Assembly: GCA_964432885.1 (NCBI GenBank)
Contig: CAYSPG010000002.1
Location: 1-64,000 of the forward strand
DNA: 64,000 nucleotides
Direction: 5' to 3'
Source: CAYSPG01 sp964432885
Lineage (GTDB): Bacteria; Bacteroidota; Bacteroidia; AKYH767-A; OLB10
The notes beneath the pieces were generated by a model. The model searched no databases and had not been told where the DNA came from. It saw only the letters and a program-made list of their open reading frames with translations. Position numbers and translations under genes: made by a program. Shown here one piece after another: positions 45,105-52,510 of the stretch (positions within the stretch are counted from its first letter, which is position 1; every line of letters starts with the position of its first letter).

Positions 45105-46972
45105 TTACAAATTTGCGAATGAACTCAATTACAAAATTTAATTCTAATTTCTTTTTGAGATTTCTATTTCTTACAATATTCAATATTCAATTTACAATAT
45201 TCAATTCCTTCGCCCAGCCGCAAACCAATTTTGAACTTGCACAGCAATATGAGTCAACTGGCGAGTATGACAAAGCCGTTGTGTATTATGAAAAACAATA
45301 TTCCATTGACCCGTTCGGCACGTATGACGCATATCTAAAATGTTTAAAAACATTAAAAGATTTTGACAAAGCCGAAAAGCTGATAAAAAAGCAAAGTAAA
45401 AAAGGTGCAGGCTCGGCAAAATACACGGTTGACCTTGGCGTGTTGTACGAGTTGCAGGGTTTTGATGACAAAGCCGAAAAACAATTTCAGGTTGCTTTAA
45501 AAAGTTTGCATCCTGATGTAAACGACATTTACAATACGGCAAACGCTTTTATCTCAAACCAAAAAATTGACTTTGCAATTGAAACATATCTTAAAGGACG
45601 GGAAATGCTTGGCGGCACTTTTTCGTTTGGCTTTGACATTGCTGAACTATATGCACAAAAAGGCGAGATGCAAAAAATGATTGACGAGTATTTGAATGTG
45701 ATGACAGAAAACCCACAGTATGTAGCCAACGTGCAGGCCATTATGCAAAACAGAATTGCCAATGACTTAAACGGAAAAATATCTGACATGCTGCGCACAT
45801 CCTTGCTGCGCAAAATACAACGCGAGCCCGGCCAGCTTTTGTACAACGAGTTTTTGTACTGGCTTTTTTTACAGGATAAAGATTTTGAAAGCGCATTAAT
45901 ACAGGCAAAATCATTAGACAAGAAAACAAGCAATGATGGCTCGCGTGTTTTTGCATTGGGCGAAATTTGCGCCACCAACAGCGACTGGGCTACTGCCGAA
46001 ACCTGTTACCAGTACATTATTGAAAAAGGAAAAGAAAGCAACCGATGGTATGTAAATGCGCGCATTGCACAGGTAAAAGCCATGAACAAACGCATTACCG
46101 AAAGCATTTATACAACCGAAGATTTAAAAAAATTAGATGCTGCCTACAACACTACCCTTACCGAAATAGGAAAAAATGCAGTAACCGCACCTCTCATCAG
46201 CAGCTATGCTCACCTTAAAGCATTTTATTTAAACAACATTAACGATGCACAACTTCTGTTGGAAGAAACGCTTGAGTTGCCGGGTGTTCAAAACGAATTT
46301 AAAGCAGAGTGCAAGCTTGAGCTTGGAGACATTTTAATTTTAAAAGGAGAACTGTGGGACGCTTCGCTTTATTACTCGCAGGTGGATAAAGATTTTAAAC
46401 AGGATGCCATTGGCCGCGAAGCAAAATTCCGTAACGCTCGATTATCCTATTATCTTGGTGAGTTTGACTGGGCTGCCGCTCAGCTTAACGTACTAAAGCA
46501 GGCAACAGCACAACTTATTTCAAACGATGCCATGAATCTAGCATTGCTTATTACAGATAATGTTGGAAAAGATTCCATCACTGAACCTTTAAAAATATAT
46601 TCGCGTGCCGAGTTGCTTGCATTTCAAAACAAGGATGATGATGCGCTGGCTACATTTGACTCGGTGTTGGTTTTATTTCCTGAGCGTGATATTGCAGATG
46701 ATGTGTGGTTTAAGCAGGCATCTATTTATCTGAAGAAAAAAAATACTACAAAGGCAATTTCACTATTGCAGGATGTGGTTGATAAATATCCTGAAGGCGT
46801 GTTGGCTGATGATGCCCTGTTTAAACTTGGCGACTTGTATGAAACCGTTTTAAAAGACAATGCCAAGGCTATGGAAGTATATCAGAAATTTCTTGAAAAA
46901 TACCCAGGCAGTTTATTTGTTTCAGATGTTAGAAAACGTTTCAGGAATTTGAGAGGGGATAAAATAAATTAA
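45101..46972 (+). CDS. Exported TPR protein
   Basis: A 623-residue protein with an N-terminal signal peptide and repeated TPR-like helical pairs throughout (for example ELAQQYESTGEYDKAVVYYEKQ at about 45, DLGVLYELQGFDDKAEKQF at about 104, and DDALFKLGDLYETVLKDNAKAME near 580). Such proteins scaffold envelope or secretion complexes. Residues 25-37 of the signal peptide (TIFNIQFTIFNSF) come from an AT-rich interspersed repeat shared with the gene at 37855. The ATG at 45101 overlaps the serS stop by 4 nt; an ATG at 45119 is an alternative. A 14-nt gap leads to the MntA gene. Confidence 0.85.
   Translation: MITNLRMNSITKFNSNFFLRFLFLTIFNIQFTIFNSFAQPQTNFELAQQYESTGEYDKAVVYYEKQYSIDPFGTYDAYLKCLKTLKDFDKAEKLIKKQSKKGAGSAKYTVDLGVLYELQGFDDKAEKQFQVALKSLHPDVNDIYNTANAFISNQKIDFAIETYLKGREMLGGTFSFGFDIAELYAQKGEMQKMIDEYLNVMTENPQYVANVQAIMQNRIANDLNGKISDMLRTSLLRKIQREPGQLLYNEFLYWLFLQDKDFESALIQAKSLDKKTSNDGSRVFALGEICATNSDWATAETCYQYIIEKGKESNRWYVNARIAQVKAMNKRITESIYTTEDLKKLDAAYNTTLTEIGKNAVTAPLISSYAHLKAFYLNNINDAQLLLEETLELPGVQNEFKAECKLELGDILILKGELWDASLYYSQVDKDFKQDAIGREAKFRNARLSYYLGEFDWAAAQLNVLKQATAQLISNDAMNLALLITDNVGKDSITEPLKIYSRAELLAFQNKDDDALATFDSVLVLFPERDIADDVWFKQASIYLKKKNTTKAISLLQDVVDKYPEGVLADDALFKLGDLYETVLKDNAKAMEVYQKFLEKYPGSLFVSDVRKRFRNLRGDKIN
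45181..45210 (+). repeat. AT-rich interspersed repeat inside a signal peptide (copy 2)
   Basis: CAATATTCAATTTACAATAT and the next 10 nt match the minus-strand copy at 37943-37972 at 26 of 30 positions, in the same codon phase. A further TTACAATATT lies directly before it, so the local array extends from about 45171. Confidence 0.8.
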
Positions 46973-46986
46973 CTACTTTTAGCCTG

Positions 46987-47280
46987 ATGGAACATTCAAT
47001 AAATGATATAGCGTTACAACTTAGAGAATTGAAACCATTTCTAACAAAGAACTTTTGTGTTCAGCGGCTTGGTATTTTTGGTTCATATGCCTCTGGCGAT
47101 CATACCTCACAAAGCGACTTAGATTTGTTGGTTGAATTCTCAAAACCAGTAGGATGGAAATTTTTTACACTTGAAAAAATGCTTGAGGAAAAACTCCAAT
47201 TGAAAATTGACCTTGTTACTCCTGCTGCATTAAAAAGCGCAATGCGCGAAAATATTTTACAAACTGTTATTTACGTTTGA
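46987..47280 (+). CDS. mntA: MntA-type nucleotidyltransferase antitoxin
   Basis: A 97-residue minimal nucleotidyltransferase. The catalytic motif GSX10DXD is exact: G32, S33 (FGSYASGDHTSQSDLDLL), D44 and D46. In the HEPN/MNT toxin-antitoxin systems MntA neutralises HepT by adding AMP units to a tyrosine near the HepT active site. It overlaps the hepT start by 4 nt (TTGA), the usual order for this pair. It is embedded in a run of housekeeping genes. Confidence 0.88.
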   Translation: MEHSINDIALQLRELKPFLTKNFCVQRLGIFGSYASGDHTSQSDLDLLVEFSKPVGWKFFTLEKMLEEKLQLKIDLVTPAALKSAMRENILQTVIYV

Positions 47281-47630
47281 AAAAGGAAAAACGCAATTCA
47301 CTATTATATATTCAGGATATTCTTCAATCAATGCTATTGATTGAAGAATATGTGCAAGGTTATGATTACTTAAAGTTTGTTACTGACAGAAAAACAGTTG
47401 ACGCGGTTATTCGGAATTTTGAGATTATTGGAGAAGCGGCAAAAAATATTCCTTCCGAGCTTAAAGAAAAATATCCCGATGTGCCTTGGGAAGAAATGTA
47501 CCGGCTTCGCAACCGAATAAGTCATGAGTATTTTGGAATTGACTATGAAAACATTTGGGATATAGCTGTTAACTATCTGCCAAAAAATTTTATTCAGGTA
47601 AATGAAATTCTCTTAATAGAGTTGAAATGA
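47277..47630 (+). CDS. hepT: HepT-like HEPN ribonuclease toxin
   Basis: A 117-residue HEPN-domain protein (DUF86). The catalytic motif RX4HXY is intact as R78-NRIS-H83-E-Y85. These are metal-independent RNases that cleave tRNA or mRNA when not neutralised by MntA. Y85 corresponds to the tyrosine AMPylated in characterised systems. The start is TTG at 47277, overlapping mntA, and the stop overlaps the next gene by 4 nt (ATGA), an unusually tight coupling to a non-toxin-antitoxin gene. Confidence 0.88.
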   Translation: MKKEKRNSLLYIQDILQSMLLIEEYVQGYDYLKFVTDRKTVDAVIRNFEIIGEAAKNIPSELKEKYPDVPWEEMYRLRNRISHEYFGIDYENIWDIAVNYLPKNFIQVNEILLIELK

Positions 47631-47932
47631 TTATTTACAACGTAACCGTAAACATAGAAAACGATGTGGCCGAAGAATGGCTGCACTGGATGCAAACTTT
47701 TCATATACCCAATGTTTTAAAAACAGGTTGCTTTACATCCAACAGGGTTTTGCGTGTGCTTGCTGACGAAGACAGTGGCGGAAAAACATATTCAATACAA
47801 TACGATTGCAAAACAATGGATGACTTTACCAGATACGAAAAAGAATTTGCAACCGCTTTAAGACAAGAAGCCCTGGAGAAATACAAAGACAAGTTTGTTG
47901 CCTTTCGTACGTTGCTCGAAACGGTTTCGTAA
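47627..47932 (+). CDS. DUF4286 family protein
   Basis: A 101-residue cytoplasmic protein starting MIIYNVTVNIENDVAEEWLHWM, the typical start of the DUF4286 family in Bacteroidota. It is a small ferredoxin-like alpha/beta domain with a central YSIQYDCKTMDDF. Function is unknown. Similar proteins are often next to rsmA, as here two genes downstream. Its ATG overlaps the hepT stop. Confidence 0.85.
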   Translation: MIIYNVTVNIENDVAEEWLHWMQTFHIPNVLKTGCFTSNRVLRVLADEDSGGKTYSIQYDCKTMDDFTRYEKEFATALRQEALEKYKDKFVAFRTLLETVS

Positions 47933-47942
47933 TGCATATCGT

Positions 47943-48794
47943 ATGATAAAAAAATATTTTTTTGCTCTGCCGTTTTTTCTTCTTAGTTTTTTTTACGCAC
48001 ACACACAACCCTATACTGCAAGGCAGCTTTTTGATAAAATGATGCACTCTATTGAAAACACGCATACATGCAGCTACAATCTTTTATTAAAAGAGCGCAC
48101 GCGAAATGAGTACCGCTCCTGCGAATACGTGGTGCGGGTAAACACAAAACCATTTAAAGCATTTGCTTATAGTATTAATCCTCACCCGGGCGCCACAGCT
48201 TTACTGGTGCATGGCGAAAACGACAACAAGGTGTTGATTAATCCCAACAGTTTTCCGTACATTAACATTAGCCTAAGCCCGCAAAGCAAAATGATGAGGC
48301 GCAATCATCTTTTTACCATGAACCAGTTGGGGTTTGAATACATTGGCAATATCATGAAAGGATATTTTTTAAAAGACTCGGCAAGTTTTTTAAAGTGGCT
48401 TCGCATTGAAAACGAAATTACCTTTCGTGATAAAAAATATTATACACTGGTAATAGAAAACAACCTGTTTACCTACAATAATTATACTGTGCTTAAAGGC
48501 GAAACCATCAGCACTATTGCAAAAAAACTGTTGCTAAACGACAATGCCATACTACAGTTAAATAAACATGTAAGCAGCCTTGATGATGTAAAGCCGGGGC
48601 AGGTTATAAAAGTGCCATCTACGTTTGGAAAAAAAATTGTGCTGTACATTGATAAATCAACCATGCTGCCCGCTATACAAGAAATTTATGACGACAAAGG
48701 TTTGATGTCCCGCATTGAAATGACAAGTGTTATTAAAAACCAAAAATTTGCCGCTGACGAATTTACCCGAACAAAAAAAGAGTATGGGTTTTGA
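47943..48794 (+). CDS. Exported DUF1571 protein with LysM domain
   Basis: A 283-residue protein with signal peptide (KKYFFALPFFLLSFFYAHTQ). Residues about 25-170 match DUF1571 (KMMHSIENTHTCSYNLLLKER, then VRVNTKPFKAFAYSI). Residues about 180-230 form a LysM domain (YTVLKGETISTIAKKLLLND...VKPGQVIKVP), which binds peptidoglycan or other N-acetylglucosamine polymers. The DUF1571 part continues after the LysM (KIVLYIDKSTMLP), so the LysM is inserted within it. The ATG 47943 is chosen because it begins the signal peptide; an earlier in-frame ATG lies inside the upstream gene. Confidence 0.85.
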   Translation: MIKKYFFALPFFLLSFFYAHTQPYTARQLFDKMMHSIENTHTCSYNLLLKERTRNEYRSCEYVVRVNTKPFKAFAYSINPHPGATALLVHGENDNKVLINPNSFPYINISLSPQSKMMRRNHLFTMNQLGFEYIGNIMKGYFLKDSASFLKWLRIENEITFRDKKYYTLVIENNLFTYNNYTVLKGETISTIAKKLLLNDNAILQLNKHVSSLDDVKPGQVIKVPSTFGKKIVLYIDKSTMLPAIQEIYDDKGLMSRIEMTSVIKNQKFAADEFTRTKKEYGF

Positions 48795-48824
48795 CAAACT
48801 GCATTTCGCTCAACGCTTACCCCC

Positions 48825-48896
48825 ACCCCCTACCCACCGGCAGGCAGGCAATCCCTCTCCTTAGGAGAGAGGCAAAATTCCGATAGCTATCGGAAT
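48825..48896. repeat. Composite of GC-rich repeats and a 20-bp palindrome
   Basis: It contains, in order, CCCCCACCCCCTACCC (minus-strand G-rich tail), CGGCAGGCAGGCAAT, the hairpin CCTCTCCTTAGGAGAGAGG (48854-48872) and the perfect 20-bp palindrome ATTCCGATAGCTATCGGAAT (48877-48896). The first and third parts together form a copy of the serS-type element in reverse orientation, interrupted by the second. It lies between the DUF1571-LysM gene and rsmA. Confidence 0.85.
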
Positions 48897-48959
48897 GATA
48901 AAACTACAGTGCTCAATATTTACCTTTTTTGGTTATTGCTAAACAATTAAAAAATTTAA

Positions 48960-49001
48960 CTTTAAACTTCAAACCACAAACATCAAACTTTAAACTCTGC
49001 C
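48960..49001. repeat. AT-rich leader repeat before rsmA
   Basis: CTTTAAACTTCAAACCACAAACATC followed by AAACTTTAAACTCTGCC ends at the rsmA ATG. It is close to the run before the NRPS gene (13470-13503). Confidence 0.65.
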
Positions 49002-49799
49002 ATGGTTAAGCCAAAGAAATACTTAGGCCAGCATTTTTTAACTGACGAAAAAATTGCGCAGCAAATTGTTGGTGCGCTTTCGTTTAGCGGTTATACCAAT
49101 GTGCTTGAAATTGGGCCGGGCATGGGTGTGCTTACTAAGCTGCTGATTGAAAAAGCAGGCAATAATTTTTCGGTGGTTGAAATAGATGCCGAATCGGTTT
49201 TGTTTTTAAAAAACATGTTTCCACAACTTGAAGGAAAAATAATTGAGGCCGATTTTTTAAAACTCGCCTTTGACTCTCCCCCCTTCGGGGGAAGCTGGAG
49301 GGGGGCCGTTATCGGAAATTTCCCGTATAACATTTCATCGCAAATACTTTTTAAGGTTTTTGAAAACAAAACGCATGTGCCCGAAGTTGTGGGTATGTTT
49401 CAAAAAGAAGTGGCGCAGCGTATATGTTCGCCACCCGGAAATAAATCGTATGGCATACTTAGTGTTTTGCTGCAGGCGTTTTATGATTGCGAATATTTGT
49501 TTACTGTGGATGAACATGTTTTTAATCCACCACCCAAAGTTAAATCGGGAGTAATACGATTGCGGTTTAATAAAAACAAAGGACTAAAATGCAATGAGGC
49601 TTTTTTTAAAAAAACAGTAAAGGCCGCTTTTAATCAGCGCAGAAAAACATTGCGCAATGCCTTAAAATCTTTTGTGCCTTCGTTAGAAATTTTAAACGCC
49701 CTCCCCTATCTTGATAAACGTGCCGAGCAATTATCGTATTTGCAGTTTGAGGAAATGGTGTTGGTGATTGAAAATTATCAGTCATTAAAAGCCCTGTGA
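49002..49799 (+). CDS. rsmA: 16S rRNA (adenine1518/1519-N6)-dimethyltransferase with repeat-derived loop
   Basis: A 265-residue SAM-dependent enzyme (KsgA) that dimethylates two adenines near the 3' end of 16S rRNA and acts as a late 30S assembly checkpoint. KKYLGQHFLTD at the N-terminus, the SAM motif LEIGPGMGVLT, and the catalytic NxPY motif IGNFPYNIS (N106) are intact. Residues 91-102 (DSPPFGGSWRGA), between the acidic SAM-contact region and the NxPY motif, are encoded by a GC-rich hairpin element (49275-49307). Relatives have a loop of similar length there, so the fold should tolerate it. The 3' end overlaps the convergent SGNH gene by 15 nt. Confidence 0.95.
   Translation: MVKPKKYLGQHFLTDEKIAQQIVGALSFSGYTNVLEIGPGMGVLTKLLIEKAGNNFSVVEIDAESVLFLKNMFPQLEGKIIEADFLKLAFDSPPFGGSWRGAVIGNFPYNISSQILFKVFENKTHVPEVVGMFQKEVAQRICSPPGNKSYGILSVLLQAFYDCEYLFTVDEHVFNPPPKVKSGVIRLRFNKNKGLKCNEAFFKKTVKAAFNQRRKTLRNALKSFVPSLEILNALPYLDKRAEQLSYLQFEEMVLVIENYQSLKAL
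49275..49307 (+). repeat. GC-rich hairpin element inside rsmA
   Basis: TCTCCCCCCTTCGGGGGAAG followed by CTGGAGGGGGGCC: a CCCCC-TT(C)-GGGGG hairpin with a G-rich tail. It is the same design as the serS element and is translated in the comparable frame (SPPFGG... against SPPPRGG...). Confidence 0.85.
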
Positions 49800-50852
49800 G
49801 CTAACCACATTAAAAACACACCCCGCTACAATAGCATGCCCATACTCATTAAAATGTATGTCAGTTTTATAAAAGGGCGAAATGCCTGTTGATTTAACAA
49901 AGTGCAAAAAAGGTGCATCTAAATTTACGTACTCAATGTTGTTTGCTGATGCCCAATTAAAACATTGTGTGGAAAAATCACTGCTGTCTGTTGCCAACCT
50001 GTTTATGGTTTTATATTTTGATGGCACCGCTGTTACAATTAACCGTGTGTGCGATTGTTTAAAAAAAGTATGTATGCTGTCGAGGTAAGCCAGTGTGGGT
50101 GGTTGCAAAGCGGGTTTTTCTTCCAGGCTGTTTTCTGTTAAATAGCTTTTTGAGCAATCGTTTGGGTTATTTACTGCATACATGCATTGCATGTAATACT
50201 TTCTTATAAGCCGCAGCAAATATGATTTTCGGATAATGGAATAGCGCCATATAGTTTGCCCACCGTTAATGGCTGTAAGTGTGCCGTTGGTGTAAGCGGC
50301 CTGTTGCAAATACTCTTTATCCTCGCGCACATCGTTGGCATACAAAAACAAAACCACCACATCAGGCTTTGTGTTGCTAAAAATTTTTTTGCACTGCAAG
50401 TAATAAATTACCGGGCTGTATCCGCCTACGGCAAAATTTTTTATTTCGGCTTTGCCTGCAAGTTTTTGTTCAAGAATACCGGTTATGGATTTATCAAAAT
50501 CAACCTGCAGGCCTTCGGCATACGAGTCGCCAAGCAGGGCAAGCTTTTGTTTGCCTCCGGTTGTACTGTTGCCTGCAGGGTTGGTAATATATCCATCATT
50601 ATCATACTTAACCAAAATATTGCTGTACTCGTTTTGTGCGGGATTGTTATTTATAAACGTATAATTTTTTTTGTGCGCATGATGATAAACCGTATCGGGT
50701 TCAAACGCGGCATTGTCATAGCCAAGGCCTGCGGCTTTTAAAACCATTTCTATTACAAAAACAAAAACGGCAAGCCACAGCAGGTTATAAAAAAAAGTGC
50801 GGGTAATGTTTTTGACCTTAAAGGAGTTTAATAAAGCATGTAGATGAGACAC
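49785..50852 (-). CDS. Membrane-anchored SGNH/GDSL-family hydrolase
   Basis: A 355-residue protein with one N-terminal transmembrane helix (about 22-42) and an SGNH domain. Block I is LALLGDSYAEG with nucleophile S110, block III is LYANDV, and block V is TDIHFNEYGH with D331 and H333. It shares topology and length with the protein at 11013-12182 but sequence likeness is low by eye. It probably deacylates or acylates a surface polymer; the substrate is unknown. It is convergent with rsmA (15-nt overlap). Confidence 0.8.
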   Translation of the reverse strand: MSHLHALLNSFKVKNITRTFFYNLLWLAVFVFVIEMVLKAAGLGYDNAAFEPDTVYHHAHKKNYTFINNNPAQNEYSNILVKYDNDGYITNPAGNSTTGGKQKLALLGDSYAEGLQVDFDKSITGILEQKLAGKAEIKNFAVGGYSPVIYYLQCKKIFSNTKPDVVVLFLYANDVREDKEYLQQAAYTNGTLTAINGGQTIWRYSIIRKSYLLRLIRKYYMQCMYAVNNPNDCSKSYLTENSLEEKPALQPPTLAYLDSIHTFFKQSHTRLIVTAVPSKYKTINRLATDSSDFSTQCFNWASANNIEYVNLDAPFLHFVKSTGISPFYKTDIHFNEYGHAIVAGCVFNVVSSQGF

Positions 50853-50939
50853 TAAAGTTTATTTAAGTTTTGCATACGTGTATTATCAGAGACAGGCATA
50901 AAAGTAAAGATTATTACAGGAAGGATGTGATGTGATAGT

Positions 50940-51272
50940 TTGAAAAAGAAAACAGCAGGTATGTTTGCCCAGAGTACGAGTCTATTGGTGCGGAGTAGCG
51001 GACTGTTGGTACAGAGTACGAGCCTGTTTGTGCAGAGTACTCATCTCTTGATGCCGAGTAGCGAACTGCTGGCGCTGAGTACGCTTCTGTTGGTGCCGAG
51101 TGGCGGACTGTTGATACAGAGTACGAGCCTGTTTGTGAAGAGTATGGGTCTTAAGATGCAGAGTACGCTTCTGTTGGTGCCGAGTACTCGTCTATTGGTG
51201 GTGAGTGCCGGTCTGTTGACTCTTTTTATTGCAACGTTTGCCTCTGTTTTAAACACCCATAACCAAACATAA
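50940..51272 (+). CDS. Possible heptad-repeat protein encoded by a 21-bp minisatellite
   Basis: A 110-codon frame with TTG start (alternative ATG at 50961). It consists almost wholly of twelve seven-residue units of the pattern x-S-(S/T)-x-L-L-V (for example QSTSLLV, RSSGLLV, QSTSLFV). The fifth codon is Leu in all twelve units although its third base is A, G, C or T, which hints at selection on this frame. The minus strand is also open through part of the array (TNRLVLC-like units). There is no signal peptide or known domain. It ends one base before the SprB-type fragment. Whether it is expressed is uncertain. Confidence 0.35.
   Translation: MKKKTAGMFAQSTSLLVRSSGLLVQSTSLFVQSTHLLMPSSELLALSTLLLVPSGGLLIQSTSLFVKSMGLKMQSTLLLVPSTRLLVVSAGLLTLFIATFASVLNTHNQT
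50970..51221. repeat. Twelve tandem 21-bp repeats
   Basis: Twelve diverged copies of a 21-bp unit, consensus near CAGAGTACGAGTCTGTTGGTG. The AGT at unit positions 4-6 is kept in all copies. GC content is higher than in flanking DNA. Copies 3 and 8 are identical (CAGAGTACGAGCCTGTTTGT plus G). Confidence 0.93.
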
Positions 51273-51273
51273 C

Positions 51274-51567
51274 ATGAACACCCAAAAAACAACCCTTGCT
51301 GTGGCAACACTATGCATGGCGCTTGCCACAACTGTGCAGGCCCAAACCCTAACCCTAACACCCAGCAACTACAATGGCACCAACGTAAGTTGCTTTGGCG
51401 CGCAGGATGGCAGCATTAACCTTAGCATTACAGGCGGCACACCGCCTTACACCATTGTGGTTTCACCTGACAGGTCGCGCCCTTCCGCGCCCCTGTCAGG
51501 TTATGATAAAAGCACTATTCTCCAGAGTACGCAATCACCTGACAGGAGTTTCGCAGGTACTCCGTAG
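51274..51567 (+). pseudogene. Truncated SprB-repeat surface protein gene
   Basis: A 97-codon frame with an excellent signal peptide (MNTQKTTLAVATLCMALATT then VQAQ) and the first part of a SprB-type repeat (YNGTNVSCFGAQDGSINLSITGGTPPYTI). SprB-like proteins are large T9SS-secreted adhesins. The repeat breaks off at about residue 65, where an ACCTGACAGG inverted repeat (51465-51501) begins, and no further SprB units or sorting domain follow in any frame. This looks like the 5' stub of a large surface protein cut by repeat insertion or deletion. Confidence 0.65.
51465..51546. repeat. ACCTGACAGG inverted repeat plus third arm
   Basis: ACCTGACAGG (51465-51474) pairs with CCTGTCAGGT (51492-51501) across a GC-rich loop. 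A third ACCTGACAGG is at 51537-51546. It interrupts the SprB-type fragment. From memory, ACCTGACAGGT-type palindromes are common interspersed sequences in this phylum. Confidence 0.75.
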
Positions 51568-51751
51568 GAATCGGAAGACCTGAAGGGACACAAAAAGATC
51601 TATCCACCCAACGGTGGTTAATGTGCAGAAGTATAAACCGACTGGAAATATTTTGTACTTTTCGCTCATGGCATTGCAAAGTAACTTTTACCTTTTGCAA
51701 GATGCAAAAAAACAGCAAGACACGAGCGGAAAGGACGCTCGCCTACGGAGT
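51559..51751. repeat. 10-bp inverted repeats flanking a non-coding segment
   Basis: ACTCCGTAGG (51559-51568) and its reverse complement CCTACGGAGT (51742-51751) bracket 173 bp without a credible gene. It could be the remnant of a small insertion or two separate short palindromic repeats. Confidence 0.4.
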
Positions 51752-51823
51752 AATCCTTATTTTAAAGTAACATTTAATTGTAAAAACAATAAACTATAAT
51801 TTTTTTTAAAAAATTACTGTAAA

Positions 51824-52510
51824 ATGCCGCTTCGTATTTTTTTTATGTCTTTATTTTTCTATCTACTTTCTTTTTCTTCTGCTTGTGCTCAAAGTAGGTA
51901 TATTGTTGAGTTGGGAGGAACCATGATTTTGCCGATAAATAAGAGGCACCAATATAATCCAACTTCTATTGGAGGAAGAGAGAATTATGTAAGCTATAAT
52001 TATGAATACAACAATCAATATAACTTTTATGCCGAGGCTGGATACTTATTTAAATTAAATGAAGCATTATACTTAAGGACAGCAGTTAGATTAGGCAGTA
52101 TAGAAAGTAAAATTACAATTGATACATCTTCCTATTCCAAAAAAGTGGATAATCCGCTGATTTATGTTCATAGTAAACCGTTAAATGGCGGACTTGCTAT
52201 TAATATTGGAAAATTAATTTTTAAGAAAAAGGTGCTGTTATCAACGGGGTTTTATTTAAATATTTTATTGCGTTCATATACAACATTTGCTACGGCTGAT
52301 GGCAATAGGTCTTCCGAAAATAGTCTGCGTGCTATATCTGATAAAATAGCAGAAAATTATTTTATACCTAACTTATATGGTTATATAAATATAAAAAATG
52401 AAAAGTTAAAATTAAAAATTGGTTGTGATTTTCTGTTTTCAAAGCAAACTAAAAGAATCTTTTTATCAAATAGTATAGGTATTAATTATTCGTTAAAAAA
52501 AATGAAATGA
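51824..52510 (+). CDS. Putative outer membrane beta-barrel protein
   Basis: A 228-residue protein with signal peptide (FFMSLFFYLLSFSSACAQ). The mature part alternates hydrophobic and polar residues in strand-length blocks and ends in a likely barrel strand (SNSIGINYSLKKMK), as in PorT-like or OmpW-like outer membrane proteins. No family is recognised. It is more AT-rich than its neighbours, using codons such as ATA and AAA heavily, and sits in an accessory stretch between broken genes, so recent acquisition is possible. The stop overlaps the next start (ATGA). Confidence 0.65.
   Translation: MPLRIFFMSLFFYLLSFSSACAQSRYIVELGGTMILPINKRHQYNPTSIGGRENYVSYNYEYNNQYNFYAEAGYLFKLNEALYLRTAVRLGSIESKITIDTSSYSKKVDNPLIYVHSKPLNGGLAINIGKLIFKKKVLLSTGFYLNILLRSYTTFATADGNRSSENSLRAISDKIAENYFIPNLYGYINIKNEKLKLKIGCDFLFSKQTKRIFLSNSIGINYSLKKMK

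Noticed and set aside
50256..50741. 161-codon plus-strand frame opposite the second SGNH hydrolase
   Set aside because: The minus-strand protein has clear SGNH blocks; the plus frame is a shadow.
50970..51221. CRISPR array
   Set aside because: The 21-bp units are contiguous without spacers, and no cas genes are near.
51041..51361. Minus-strand 106-codon frame through the 21-bp array
   Set aside because: Unit-to-unit changes are mostly non-synonymous in this frame (Arg/Ser alternate), whereas the plus frame keeps Leu at its fifth codon in every unit; it also overlaps the signal peptide of the SprB-type fragment.
51614..51799. Short frame after the SprB-type stub
   Set aside because: No signal, domain or similarity to the missing part of the adhesin; it is most likely non-coding.
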